Below, piece after piece: positions 41,604-51,768 of a DNA stretch of 64,000 nucleotides. Source of the stretch: UBA5976 sp037137575 (GTDB lineage Bacteria > Actinomycetota > Actinomycetes > S36-B12 > UBA5976). Position 1 is the stretch's first letter. Every line of letters starts with the position of its first letter. The notes below the pieces were generated by a model. That model did not search any database and was not told where the DNA came from. It saw nothing but the letters and a program-made list of their open reading frames with translations. The DNA lies in the NCBI GenBank assembly GCA_037137575.1, contig JBAXKB010000003.1:6506-70505 (forward strand). Reading direction: 5' to 3'. The position numbers and the translations under genes were made by a program.

Positions 41604-42794
41604 ATGTCGTTGCCACCGTTGGTACAACCGGCTGTAGAGCTAAGTGTTGATGAAGTTCGCCGTTATAGCCGGCACATCATCATCCCTGACGTTGGCATGA
41701 TTGGGCAGAAGCGCCTTAAGAATGCTCGAGTTTTGTGTATTGGTGCTGGCGGACTTGGTAGTCCTGCACTCATGTACCTCGCTGCAGCAGGTGTTGGCAC
41801 GATTGGCATTGTTGAATTCGATGTTGTGGACGAATCAAACTTGCAGCGTCAGATCATTCATGGTCACAGTGACATTGGTCGATCAAAAGCACAAAGCGCA
41901 GCAGATAGTGTGCGCGAAATTAATCCGTATGTTCAGGTAAACATTCACGAAATGCGACTTGATTCCACAAATGTGCTGGATCTATTCAGTCAGTACGACT
42001 TGATTGTTGATGGCACTGACAACTTTGCTACTCGTTACTTAGTCAACGACGCCTGTGTTTTATTGAACAAGCCTTATGTGTGGGGTTCTATTTACCGCTT
42101 TGATGGTCAGTCGAGTGTATTTTGGTCCCAACATGGCCCTTGCTATCGCTGCCTTTACCCAGAACCACCACCGCCGGGCATGGTTCCTTCTTGTGCTGAA
42201 GGTGGCGTACTTGGTGTGCTGTGTGCCGCAATCGGTTCAATCCAGGTAAATGAAGCAATCAAAGTTTTAGCTGGAATTGGCGAACCACTTGTTGGCTCAC
42301 TCATGGTTTATGACGCACTTGAAATGACTTACCGCAAAATCAAGATTCGTAAAGATCCTGATTGTGCAATTTGTGGAACCAATCCAACCGTTACTGAATT
42401 GATTGACTATGAAGCATTCTGTGGCGCTGTCTCTGATGAGGCAGCTTCCGCAGTTGTAGATTCAACAATTAACGTGAAGCAACTTTCGCAGATGCTGATC
42501 GAGCGCGACCGTGGCGAACGCGATTTTGTTTTAATTGATGTGCGCGAACCAAACGAATTCGAAATCGTAAGCATTCCTGGTTCAGTTCTAATTCCAAAGA
42601 ACGAATTCTTAATGGGTAATGCGTTAGCTGATTTGCCGCAAGACAAGCAGGTTGTTTTGCATTGTAAAGTTGGCGGCCGATCTGCTGAAGTTCTAGCGGT
42701 AGTTAAAGGCGCTGGATTTGCTGATGCAATTCATGTTGGCGGTGGCGTTATTGCTTGGGTTAATCAGATTGAGCCAGAAAAGCCGACTTATTAA
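41604..42794 (+). CDS. moeZ: Adenylyltransferase/sulfurtransferase MoeZ (ThiF plus rhodanese)
   Basis: It activates small sulfur-carrier proteins (MoaD/ThiS/CysO type): the N-terminal E1-like domain adenylates their C-terminal glycine and the rhodanese domain supplies sulfur. The ATP site is IGAGGLGSPAL (residues about 46-56), with ESNLQRQIIH. Zinc cysteines are in CYRCLYP and CAICG. The C-terminal rhodanese (about 290-396) has catalytic Cys in VVLHCKVGGRSAEV. Length 396 is typical. A strong AAGGGAG ribosome-binding site precedes the ATG. The sulfur-carrier genes are elsewhere. Its stop abuts the stop of the membrane pseudokinase gene. Confidence 0.94.
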   Translation: MSLPPLVQPAVELSVDEVRRYSRHIIIPDVGMIGQKRLKNARVLCIGAGGLGSPALMYLAAAGVGTIGIVEFDVVDESNLQRQIIHGHSDIGRSKAQSAADSVREINPYVQVNIHEMRLDSTNVLDLFSQYDLIVDGTDNFATRYLVNDACVLLNKPYVWGSIYRFDGQSSVFWSQHGPCYRCLYPEPPPPGMVPSCAEGGVLGVLCAAIGSIQVNEAIKVLAGIGEPLVGSLMVYDALEMTYRKIKIRKDPDCAICGTNPTVTELIDYEAFCGAVSDEAASAVVDSTINVKQLSQMLIERDRGERDFVLIDVREPNEFEIVSIPGSVLIPKNEFLMGNALADLPQDKQVVLHCKVGGRSAEVLAVVKGAGFADAIHVGGGVIAWVNQIEPEKPTY

Positions 42795-45170
42795 TTAAAG
42801 GTCGCCAGATTTTTGCAGGCGACCAAACGCAATCCAGCCTGGGATGGTTGGAAGCCAGAAAGTGCCTAAGCGAAATAGCAGTGTTGCCGAAACCGCAATT
42901 TCACCTTGAATTCCAGTTGCGGTTAGGCCAGCAGCCAAAGCCGCTTCAACCGCACCCAGGCCACCGGGTGTTGGGGCTGCTTGCGCAACAACGCTACTTC
43001 CCAAATAGACCAATGCGACTCCAACAATGGATGCCTTTGGCGTGAATGCTAGAACACAGAAATACAAACATAAGCAGTAACACAAATTCAGCATCAATAC
43101 GCCGCCGATACCTTGGCTAAGTTTGCGTGGCTGATTGATAAGTGCAGCAAGACGTGGAATCACTTGCTCAATAATTGGGCGCACGCGACCAATAAGCTGT
43201 TTGCGCACTGATGTGAAACTCAGAGCAATTGAAATCGCCATAGCTATAACTCCAACAACCAAAACTGCTGTTCTTGTCGGGGCAAACGATAAGTCGCTTG
43301 CAGTACCAGCGGCAATTGCAGCAATAAGCAGCAAAGTTATGTGGCTAAAGAAAGCTAAGACTTGAGCAACAGCCACACTTGCACCAGCAAGAGCGCTGTT
43401 GATTCCTTGTTTAGTTAAGAATCGAATATTGACGGCGACTGAGCCAAGTGTGGGTGGAGCAACCAATGTTGCAAAAGATGCAGCCCACTGCGCTTGAAAT
43501 GTTTTCCAAAAAGGTAGTCGCTCTGGCGTTACTCCAGTAAGTGAAAGCGTGGCAGCGACATAAGTCAAAGCTGATAATCCGAGTGCGATCAAGAGGTAGA
43601 TGGGATTGGCGTGCGCAATTAAATTATTTAGATTTACCTGTGCAAGTTGGGTCAGGAGGAGATAGCCAGCGATAGTTCCACCAGCGATGGTTAATAGCGT
43701 GCGCGGTTTGATGCGCTCGATTTCAATTTGCTCGGTTTCAGCTTCGGGGAAAAGTGTGATGAGTTGTTCACGGATCTGGACTAAAAGTTCGTGATGCTCT
43801 TTGAGCTGATTCCGGGTCTCGGTTGAAAATGCAACAAGCTGCAGAGCTGGAAGGGCTTTTGCTAGGTGAGCATCACCGAGGACCATGCGACCTGCAGCCA
43901 TTGCTCGCGCCGGAGAGGCTAGTAATGACAATGTGCAAAACATTTCAGCTAAGTCAATCCGCAGCAATACATCCGATGCCGCAATAGCGCCGTCTTCAAC
44001 ACCAATCAGGTAAACCTTGCCGTCGCGACCGAGCAGTAGGTGCTCGTCAGTAAGCGAGCGGTGGGCAATTCGAGCTGCTTGCAGGTCGCGCACAATTTCC
44101 CAAGCGCCAACCAATTCAGCATCACCAATCGGTTTTGGCAGATTAGAAAATATGCGCCCTGGGATGTGTTCAAAAGCGAGTACTGCCGAGTCGGGGCCAA
44201 CTTCTGCAACTGAAATCAAGTGTGGAGTATTAATGCCAGCTGTTGAGATTGCCCAGCTATTTAACGCGGTTCGTTCAAGTCGGCGGCGCATTGAAGTACC
44301 AGCGCTGCCAGTTTCGTCACGAAGTCGGATAGAACGGTAGGCCGACGTTGCCAGGCCGCCACCTTCAAGATCGCGGTCAAGAATTACAAGATCTAGGCGC
44401 TCGTTATCAACAGTGGTTGCGTCGTATCGACGACCCGAACTAAGTACTTTAGCTGCACTGAGCAAAGTAAGTGGGTGGCCGATGCCTGCCAATGTTGCCG
44501 CAATTTCATTTCCGGTGGGCCGAGTTGTATCAGTGCCAAGGAAGTAGCGAATTAACAGGCCAACAGCCCAGCCAGTCAAAACTGAGACGCTCAATCCTGC
44601 GACGGTTGCGCCGCCGCTAATGATGTCGCCAAGGCCAACCGAGAATAAAACAATCAGGCAGATTATTGGCCATCTAGACCGCGACATCATGCGGGAAACT
44701 GTTACGAGTGTGGCTAAGCCGCCAAGAAGTACGTTAAAAGGTGTTGGTGAAACTAGGTGACTCGAACCGGCGAAGGCTGTAATTAACCGAACTGACCCAA
44801 GTGTTGTCAAAGTGAAGGTGGCGAAGCCCAAGAGGACAATAGTTGCAAGCATTCCAGCAAGTGCTTCTATTAACTGTCGGCCACGACGACGCAGCATCAT
44901 ATCGACCGAAACTGCTGCTGGGAAAACGATCGCACCAAAACCACTCACGATTGAGGCAAGCAGTAGTACTGGTTTTGGAAGTGTGTTAGCACCTAAGGTG
45001 ATGTCTTGATCGATGCCGCTTGTAGTGCGATGTGCAATGTAAGCCAAAAGGCCAACCGCAACAATGCTAAGGGCCACAGTGGCAAAGCGGGCCAAGTCTG
45101 CAGGGCGACGCAAGCGGCGTTCCAGGACAGCGTCCTCAATAACCAAAGTCTGGCGCGCAGTGCCGGGCAT
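42795..45170 (-). CDS. Large membrane protein: pseudokinase-like domain plus AglD/YbhN-type membrane domain
   Basis: The 791-residue protein has three parts. The first (about 25-220) has six or so membrane helices. A soluble centre (about 225-480) resembles a protein-kinase/aminoglycoside-phosphotransferase fold with LDLVILDRDLEGGG, LAFEHIPG and RIAHRSLTDEHLLLG, where the catalytic Asp of H-R-D is Ser and D-F-G is not conserved. The last (about 490-780) is a lysylphosphatidylglycerol-synthase-like/YbhN helix bundle ending with APTPGGLGAVEAALAAGL. Such bundles occur in lipid flippases. Similar three-part proteins exist in other actinobacteria; the function is unknown. AAGGA lies nine bases before the ATG. 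I infer a nucleotide- or lipid-sensing envelope role. Confidence 0.8.
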   Translation of the reverse strand: MPGTARQTLVIEDAVLERRLRRPADLARFATVALSIVAVGLLAYIAHRTTSGIDQDITLGANTLPKPVLLLASIVSGFGAIVFPAAVSVDMMLRRRGRQLIEALAGMLATIVLLGFATFTLTTLGSVRLITAFAGSSHLVSPTPFNVLLGGLATLVTVSRMMSRSRWPIICLIVLFSVGLGDIISGGATVAGLSVSVLTGWAVGLLIRYFLGTDTTRPTGNEIAATLAGIGHPLTLLSAAKVLSSGRRYDATTVDNERLDLVILDRDLEGGGLATSAYRSIRLRDETGSAGTSMRRRLERTALNSWAISTAGINTPHLISVAEVGPDSAVLAFEHIPGRIFSNLPKPIGDAELVGAWEIVRDLQAARIAHRSLTDEHLLLGRDGKVYLIGVEDGAIAASDVLLRIDLAEMFCTLSLLASPARAMAAGRMVLGDAHLAKALPALQLVAFSTETRNQLKEHHELLVQIREQLITLFPEAETEQIEIERIKPRTLLTIAGGTIAGYLLLTQLAQVNLNNLIAHANPIYLLIALGLSALTYVAATLSLTGVTPERLPFWKTFQAQWAASFATLVAPPTLGSVAVNIRFLTKQGINSALAGASVAVAQVLAFFSHITLLLIAAIAAGTASDLSFAPTRTAVLVVGVIAMAISIALSFTSVRKQLIGRVRPIIEQVIPRLAALINQPRKLSQGIGGVLMLNLCYCLCLYFCVLAFTPKASIVGVALVYLGSSVVAQAAPTPGGLGAVEAALAAGLTATGIQGEIAVSATLLFRLGTFWLPTIPGWIAFGRLQKSGDL

Positions 45171-45334
45171 CTTTGAAATCCTTAGTGCTAAAAGTTGCTT
45201 GCCCTCTAATCTTGCCCTGAAATGGCTTTGATGTGAAAAACAACAAGCACAACAAGCAAAGGGTTTTGCTGAAATGCCAAGAAATTGTCTAATAAAGCCA
45301 AAAGTGTCAGCGGGTCATGGTGAAATAGTGGGCA
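45171..45334. other. Divergent region before adnA, with a 9-bp tandem repeat
   Basis: CAACAAGCA occurs twice in tandem at 45241-45258. No clear ribosome-binding site precedes adnA; an AATAGT hexamer lies 5 nt before its ATG, so leaderless start is possible. Nothing else is recognised. Confidence 0.4.
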
Positions 45335-48300
45335 ATGACTGAATTAATTCTTGATCGAACGCAAGCTGAGCCTTACCAAGCCAAACCACTCGACCCACAG
45401 CAACTCAAAGTTGTTGCACATCGCATTGGAGCTATGCGTGTCTTAGCTGGCCCGGGCACTGGCAAAACCACAACTCTTGTGGCAGCAATGGCCGAGCGCC
45501 TAACCGGAACTGACAAATTGAAACCCGAAAACGTACTCGGACTCACTTTTGGCCGACGTGCTGCGCTGGATTGGCGAGCAAAAGTAACACTGGCGGTTGG
45601 CGGAGGACTCGTCCCACAAGTCAGTACTTTCCACTCATTCTGTTATGGCTTACTTCGCAAATACGATCCACAGGCAGCTGCTGAAATCGGTTTGCGATTG
45701 TTATCTGGCCCGGAACAGCAAGTGCGAGTTCGTGAACTTTTTCTGGGCGCACTTGAAGATGGTTCGTTTGCTCTTCCCAACGAGTTGCAAGCGGCCGCTC
45801 AAACTCGTGGCTTGATCGAAGAAGTTCGCGCAGTTATGTCGCGGACTCGTTCACATTTGATGGATCCACAAGACCTAGTCGAATTAGGTCGCAAAGCCAA
45901 TCGGCCCATGTGGGAACTCATTGGTAATTTCATGGAAACTTATTTGCAAAGCATTGAAGCCGAGCAGGCGCTTGACTATGCCGAAGTAATTTTTCGCGCG
46001 CACTTACTTGTGAAATCTCAAGATCATGTGGCACTTGAACTTCAGGATCAATATCGGGCAATCTTCGTTGACGAATATCAAGACACTGACCCGGGCCAAG
46101 TAGCGCTATTGCAGTTGCTGGTTAATGCAAACACCACATTGACGGTAGTTGGCGATGTTGATCAAGCCATCTATAGTTTCCGCGGTGCTGACGAATCCGG
46201 GATTCGTAATTTTGCCCAGGACTTCGCCCACATTTATGGCGCTAACATCCAAGACGATATTTCACTTAATACTTGTCGCCGATTTGGCGCTAATTTACGC
46301 AATGCAGCCAAGTCGGTTATCGAAAAACACCACCCGGCCGGTTTTAGTTTTGATTTAATAAATATGCATCGAAATTTGCAGTGTGAATCCGATGGTGGAG
46401 ACATTGAACTGCTAACTTACGATTCAGATGGCGCACAGGCTGCGCACATTGCCAACCTCGTTGCTCGCGCACATGCGCAAGATGGCTTAGCTTGGTCTGA
46501 CATTGCCGTAATTGTGCGCTCAGCAGCTAACTCAATTCCAACCATTTATCGCGCACTTGTTGCTGCTGGAATTCCAGTTGAAGTCGCAGCTGATGAAATT
46601 CCGTTGCATCGCGATCCAGCTAGTGCACCACTGATTCAGATTTTGGAAGTAATCGCAAAACCCAATTCACTCACGCCAGAACTGGCTGTGGCTATTGCTA
46701 CTGGCCCTATTGGACAAATCGATGCAGTGGATCTGCGCCGTTTTGTGCAGTACCTACGAAAAGCAGATCGTGCGCCCGAACGTGTGGCAAGACCTTCTGG
46801 CGAGTTACTTATAGAGGCAATAAATAACGTCGGTGATTTACTTGCCATCAATGAACCTCGCCACAAAAAGGTAATTGATAATGTCACGCGCATTGGCAAC
46901 CTCATCAATGAATGCCGCCGGGAGATTTCTAAAGGTGCTTCGGCCCACGAGATTTTGTGGCAAGTCTGGCAAAGCTCAACTTGGCCAACTCAACTTCTTG
47001 CAGCTTCACTTGGTCAGGGTGCAAGTGCTGGGCGAGCGAATCGTGATTTAGATTCCATCTGTTCACTTTTTGACCAAGCCAATCGCTTCGTTGGTCAAAA
47101 TCGATCTCTGGGCGTTCGGGTATTTCTTGATGAGATAACCGCTCAAGAAATTCCAGCTGAGGCACTTGCTGATAATCAAGTGCGCTCTAATACCGTTCGT
47201 ATTCTCACTGCCCATCGGGCAAAGGGTCTCGAATGGCCGCTAGTAATTGTTGCTGGTGTGCAAGAAGATCTATGGCCAGATCTGCGCATGCGACAGACCT
47301 TGTTACAAGCCGACCGTGTTGGCAACAACATTGAATTATTGCCAACAACTCTGGCCGAAGCATTAGTTGCTGAGCGACGCCTGTTCTATGTGGCACTGAC
47401 TCGCGCGATGCAACGAGTGGTTGTTACTGCTGTATTTGAAGACCGGAAAGAAGAAGGTGAAGTTCCATCCCGGTTCATTGACGATGTCAGGTTGTCGGGA
47501 GCCATTGTTACTTCTGAACATTTGCCTGGGCGACCAGCGCGAGCGCTAAGCGCCGACAGTATCGTGGCAGAGCTTCGCCGAACTCTGGCAAGTCCAACTT
47601 CTAGCGAGCCTTTGCAAAAGGCAGCGGCATCGCGCTTAGCAAAATTAGCTGGCACTGAATTTGCGGCGCTGCGCACAGCGAATCCAGATAACTGGTGGGG
47701 TATTTTGCCGACAACTAAAAATGAACTTAACAAACCAGTTGAGCCGATTTCAATTTCTGCCACTGCGATAAATAACTTGGAAGAATGTCCGGCGCAGTGG
47801 TTCTTAACTCGACAGGTTTCGGCAGTTGCGCAGACCCAAAATCACATGGTGTTTGGCACGATCTTGCACTCCATCGCCCAAGGATTACAAACTGGCGAAC
47901 TTGCCCCGAACCTTGACGATATCTCTGGCGAGTTAGACAAAGTCTGGGCATCCATGCCATACGAAGCAAATTGGATTTCGACTAACGAGCGCCAAGAGGC
48001 GGCGCTGGCGGCCGAACGCTTATTGAATTGGTTCCAAGCCAATGCTGATGTGCGAAGTATCGCTGAATCAACTCTTGAATTTGCAACCACCTTGCCAGTT
48101 ACTGATTCAGATGGGTCAACCCGTGAAATTTCAATCAAGATCACAGGCTCTGCTGACCGCGTGCAATTTAATGCTGATGACATTGTGGTCTATGACTACA
48201 AAACAGGACGTAAAGCAACAACAAATATTCAAAAGAATGTGCAGCTGGCTCTCTACAGTTACTTAGTAGAAAATGGCACTTTCTCTGATGGTGATAACAA

Positions 48301-48574
48301 GCTCACACTTCGGCCTGGACAAACGGTTACCGGCGGCGCATTAATTAATCTTCGCCTTGAAGATAAATCTCAGCCAGGCATGCCACAAATTCAACAAGTA
48401 GCCAATGGCACGCACGATTTGAAAAACGATGTTCCGCTAGTCGAGCGGTTAGCTAACGCGGCCGCCATAATTCTCGACGAGCGCTATGAAGCACGACCCG
48501 ACACCGGGCGCTGTGATTACTGTGCGGTGCGCATGCTCTGCCCGGCCCAAAGTGAAGGAAGGCAGGTGCTGTAA
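45335..48574 (+). CDS. adnA: AdnA-type helicase-nuclease subunit
   Basis: One of two motor-nuclease subunits that resect DNA double-strand breaks in actinobacteria, taking the place of RecBCD/AddAB. The N-terminal UvrD-like motor has Walker A LAGPGTGKTTT (about 37-47), Walker B IFVDEYQDTDPGQ, and later motifs HRAKGLEWPLVIVAG and VALTRAM. The C-terminal RecB-like nuclease has GSADRV with VYDYKTGRK. Four cysteines (LEECPAQ, then CDYCAVRMLC) suit an AddB-like 4Fe-4S staple. Length (1079) matches. adnB overlaps its stop (TAATG). Order with nudC, mycoredoxin and uvrD2 copies mycobacterial Rv3202c-Rv3198c. Confidence 0.92.
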   Translation: MTELILDRTQAEPYQAKPLDPQQLKVVAHRIGAMRVLAGPGTGKTTTLVAAMAERLTGTDKLKPENVLGLTFGRRAALDWRAKVTLAVGGGLVPQVSTFHSFCYGLLRKYDPQAAAEIGLRLLSGPEQQVRVRELFLGALEDGSFALPNELQAAAQTRGLIEEVRAVMSRTRSHLMDPQDLVELGRKANRPMWELIGNFMETYLQSIEAEQALDYAEVIFRAHLLVKSQDHVALELQDQYRAIFVDEYQDTDPGQVALLQLLVNANTTLTVVGDVDQAIYSFRGADESGIRNFAQDFAHIYGANIQDDISLNTCRRFGANLRNAAKSVIEKHHPAGFSFDLINMHRNLQCESDGGDIELLTYDSDGAQAAHIANLVARAHAQDGLAWSDIAVIVRSAANSIPTIYRALVAAGIPVEVAADEIPLHRDPASAPLIQILEVIAKPNSLTPELAVAIATGPIGQIDAVDLRRFVQYLRKADRAPERVARPSGELLIEAINNVGDLLAINEPRHKKVIDNVTRIGNLINECRREISKGASAHEILWQVWQSSTWPTQLLAASLGQGASAGRANRDLDSICSLFDQANRFVGQNRSLGVRVFLDEITAQEIPAEALADNQVRSNTVRILTAHRAKGLEWPLVIVAGVQEDLWPDLRMRQTLLQADRVGNNIELLPTTLAEALVAERRLFYVALTRAMQRVVVTAVFEDRKEEGEVPSRFIDDVRLSGAIVTSEHLPGRPARALSADSIVAELRRTLASPTSSEPLQKAAASRLAKLAGTEFAALRTANPDNWWGILPTTKNELNKPVEPISISATAINNLEECPAQWFLTRQVSAVAQTQNHMVFGTILHSIAQGLQTGELAPNLDDISGELDKVWASMPYEANWISTNERQEAALAAERLLNWFQANADVRSIAESTLEFATTLPVTDSDGSTREISIKITGSADRVQFNADDIVVYDYKTGRKATTNIQKNVQLALYSYLVENGTFSDGDNKLTLRPGQTVTGGALINLRLEDKSQPGMPQIQQVANGTHDLKNDVPLVERLANAAAIILDERYEARPDTGRCDYCAVRMLCPAQSEGRQVL

Positions 48575-51500
48575 TGAAAACTCCTGAAGAATTCGCAAGC
48601 GTTTTCCAAGTTGATAAGACCAAGCCACCAATGGTGCCAAGTGTCGAGCAGTGGGCTGCCATCACAGCGCCACTTGAACCGAGCATCATTGTCGCGGGCG
48701 CAGGCACAGGAAAAACTACAACTATGGCGTCGAGAATCAGTTACTTGATTGCCACCGCAGCAGTGCCGCCCGAGAAAATTCTGGGACTCACGTTCACCAA
48801 GAAAGCTGCTCGCGAACTTGGCCAGGCAGTGCGTCTGCGCCGAGACCAAGCGCTGGCTTACCGATTGGCTAACTTCCCAGCAAACCAGGGCGAAGCTGAC
48901 GAACTCGGCGAACCAATGATTTCAACTTATAACTCGTTTGGCGCCAGGTTACTCAAAGAACATGGGCTGCGCATCGGCATTGAACCGGATGCTCGAGTGC
49001 TTGTAGATGCAACTCGCCACCAGTTAGCTATGCGTGTTGTTTCGCGGACCAAAGTTCAACTGGCAGGGCTTGATTTCAAACAAGTCAAAGATGTAGTTAA
49101 AGCAGTGCTTGAACTAGATAGCGAGTGCTCTAACTACCTAGTTTCGCCAGAAGAAGTGATTGTCTACGATCAGAATTTGATAAACCGATTTGCTCAGGTT
49201 TTGGATCCAACTGATGAAACTTTAGCCATGATGCAAATCTCCAAACGCCGTATCGCAATTGCCGAAGTTGTTGCGCAGTTTAGGGCTGCAAAAATCACTG
49301 AAGGCATTATCGATTACTCAGATCAAATTCGACTTTCTGCGCAGGCAGCTGGTGATTCAGCTGAAATGTGTCGAATGCTTCGCGAACAATTTTCGGTAGT
49401 TCTTCTTGATGAATATCAGGACACTTCCGTTGGCCAAAAACTTCTGTTGCATCGACTCTTTGGTGATGCCCATCCTGTTATGGCAGTGGGTGATCCATGC
49501 CAGGCTATTTACGGCTGGCGTGGGGCTGATGTAACAAACATCGAAAACTTTGTCACAGAGTTCACCCGTGCTGATGGTTCGCCAGCCACAAAATACCGAT
49601 TGTCGGTTAATCGACGTTCAGGTCAATTGATTCTGGACACTGCCAATTCACTAAGTGATCCACTTCGAGCGATTCACACTGAGATAGTTGAGCTAGTTGC
49701 AGGAAGCAAAGAGCAGATTCCAGCCCAGATCCATACTGCTTTGTTAGAAACTTTTCCCGAAGAAGTTGAGTGGGTCTGTGATCAGATCCAAGCACAGATT
49801 GCCAAAGGTACTCCGCCAAAAGACATCGCAGTATTGCTGCGAGTTGGCAAATATGGAACCGACTTTGTCGCAGGACTTGAAGCGCGAAACATACCTGTGC
49901 AAGTAGCAGACGCCGGTGTGCTGGTTCATCTTCCTGAAGTACGCGATGTTTTGTGCTATTTGGAATTGATGGCCGATCCAACAGCCAACACTGCGCTAGT
50001 TCGCATATTGTCTGGGCCAAAGTGGCGCATTGGCGCTCGTGATTTAGCGTTGTTGGGCCAGCAAGCACGCAAACTTGCCAATTCGGATTACCAGGCCGAA
50101 AAACATTTACCGATGGCATTGCAGTTAGAAAATGCGGTTGGTAGCACCGACGCGGCAGATCAGGTTTGCTTACTTGATGCACTTGAAGATGTTGCAACAT
50201 CAAAACTTGCTTATTCCGCTCCTGCGCGCGAACGCATGATTGCCCTTGCCACCCAGTTGCGCAGCCTGCGCCAGCATGTTGGTGATACTGCAATTGATGC
50301 AATAGCTCGCATCATTCGCGAAACAGGACTCGGCGTTGAAGCGCTAGCGAAACCAAACGCAGTTAGTAAGTCACATGGTGATCGCCTTGGGGCACTTATC
50401 GACTTAGCTGGTTCGTATCGAAGCCTGGATGGCGAAGCCGGAGTTCACGCATTCTTGCGCTTCTTAGCCGATGGCCAACTATTCGATAATTTGCCAGTAG
50501 GCGAACTAACGCTCACTGATGATGCAGTTGTTGTTATGACCGCGCACAAGTCAAAAGGTCTGGAATTCCCAGTAGTAGCGGTCCCTATGATGTCCAAAGA
50601 TCAGTTCGCAAGTAAGCCAAGGACCCTGCACTGGATGACCAACCCAGATAAATTGCCGTTTGCGCTAAAGAACCAGCAGCTCAAAGATCCACGGGTTCTA
50701 GGGCTATTGCTTTGCGATAACCCGGATAAAAAGATAATTGAAGATTACAAAGCGTATTTCAATGACATGCATCAATTGGATGAAACGCGATTAGCGTATG
50801 TTGCGGCAACCAGAGCGAAGCAAGTTTTGTTTGCCTCGGGTTCATATTGGGGAACTCCTTCGCATAAAACAGCATGGGGACCAAGTGCCTTTTTGAAAAC
50901 GATTGAAAATCATGCAACAACGTCGAAGTCGGATGCACTGCCGCCGGTTAAAGGTGACAAGAATCCAAATGCCAAAGATGGCGACTACGTCACTTGGCCG
51001 CATCCACTTGATGAAACAAAATTTAGCCAATTACAAAGTCAAGCTCAGTTAGTTAAAGCTGCAAATCTCGAAGGCGATTTTTCGGAATTGTCCGAAGATG
51101 AATTGAGCGAGGTGGCAAATTGGGATGCTGATATTTCGGCACTACTCGGTTTGCTGGCCCGCGCTGGCGAAGTGTCACGCACGGTTAAATTGCCCGACAC
51201 ATTGACGGCAAGTCAGCTAGTTGCGTTACACAAAGACGAGGCAGAGTTTGTTCGCACTCTTGTGCGCCCGATGCCGCGCAAGCCAGCACCCGAGGCAGTG
51301 CGTGGAACAGCGTTCCATGCCTGGGTTGAGGATTATTACGGCGTTCGTAAGCTTGCGAATTTGGAAGAACCGCCACCAGGTAGCGATTCGCCTATCTACG
51401 ACGACAACTTGCTCGCCAAACTCAAGCAGGCGTTCACCGATGGTAAGTTCGCACAGCGACCGCCATTAGATCTTGAGTTCCCATTCGCACTTATCGTGCG

Positions 51501-51768
51501 CCAAAGGCCACTAATTGGCCGTATTGACGCCGTTTTTGCCGGATCAATTGATGATCCATTGGCAGCTAAGTGGACAGTTGTTGACTGGAAAACGGGAGCA
51601 CCAGGTTCAGCTGACCCGCTGCAGCTACATGTCTACCGGGCTGCTTGGGCCCAGCACATGGACGTGGCACTTGAGCAAGTCGATGCTGCGTTTTATTTTG
51701 TTGGCCACGATGAAATTGAATTGGTAACCGAAATTATGACAGTTGAACAACTCTCAGACTTAATTTAG
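48574..51768 (+). CDS. adnB: AdnB-type helicase-nuclease subunit
   Basis: The second subunit of the break-resection machine. The motor domain has Walker A VAGAGTGKTTTMASR (about 41-55), LTFTKKAA, Walker B VVLLDEYQDTS, GDPCQAIYGWRGAD and MTAHKSKGLEFPVV. The C-terminal nuclease (about 900-1040) has RGTAFHAWVEDYY, LEFPFALIVRQRPLIGRIDAVFAG and VVDWKTGAPG, i.e. the Asp-Asp-Lys catalytic set. In mycobacteria AdnB supplies the main motor. Length 1064. Its ATG shares the last base of the adnA stop, so subunits are made together. The 3' end overlaps the convergent EEP gene by four bases. Confidence 0.92.
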   Translation: MKTPEEFASVFQVDKTKPPMVPSVEQWAAITAPLEPSIIVAGAGTGKTTTMASRISYLIATAAVPPEKILGLTFTKKAARELGQAVRLRRDQALAYRLANFPANQGEADELGEPMISTYNSFGARLLKEHGLRIGIEPDARVLVDATRHQLAMRVVSRTKVQLAGLDFKQVKDVVKAVLELDSECSNYLVSPEEVIVYDQNLINRFAQVLDPTDETLAMMQISKRRIAIAEVVAQFRAAKITEGIIDYSDQIRLSAQAAGDSAEMCRMLREQFSVVLLDEYQDTSVGQKLLLHRLFGDAHPVMAVGDPCQAIYGWRGADVTNIENFVTEFTRADGSPATKYRLSVNRRSGQLILDTANSLSDPLRAIHTEIVELVAGSKEQIPAQIHTALLETFPEEVEWVCDQIQAQIAKGTPPKDIAVLLRVGKYGTDFVAGLEARNIPVQVADAGVLVHLPEVRDVLCYLELMADPTANTALVRILSGPKWRIGARDLALLGQQARKLANSDYQAEKHLPMALQLENAVGSTDAADQVCLLDALEDVATSKLAYSAPARERMIALATQLRSLRQHVGDTAIDAIARIIRETGLGVEALAKPNAVSKSHGDRLGALIDLAGSYRSLDGEAGVHAFLRFLADGQLFDNLPVGELTLTDDAVVVMTAHKSKGLEFPVVAVPMMSKDQFASKPRTLHWMTNPDKLPFALKNQQLKDPRVLGLLLCDNPDKKIIEDYKAYFNDMHQLDETRLAYVAATRAKQVLFASGSYWGTPSHKTAWGPSAFLKTIENHATTSKSDALPPVKGDKNPNAKDGDYVTWPHPLDETKFSQLQSQAQLVKAANLEGDFSELSEDELSEVANWDADISALLGLLARAGEVSRTVKLPDTLTASQLVALHKDEAEFVRTLVRPMPRKPAPEAVRGTAFHAWVEDYYGVRKLANLEEPPPGSDSPIYDDNLLAKLKQAFTDGKFAQRPPLDLEFPFALIVRQRPLIGRIDAVFAGSIDDPLAAKWTVVDWKTGAPGSADPLQLHVYRAAWAQHMDVALEQVDAAFYFVGHDEIELVTEIMTVEQLSDLI

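Noticed and set aside
45241..45258. Two tandem CAACAAGCA units as a CRISPR or transposon end
   Set aside because: Only two 9-bp copies without spacers, inverted ends or associated genes; likely chance or a minor slippage repeat.
49607..50302. 231-codon open frame antisense to adnB
   Set aside because: It lies wholly within the conserved helicase coding sequence, has no homology I recognise and no promoter or ribosome-binding site; a shadow of the real gene.
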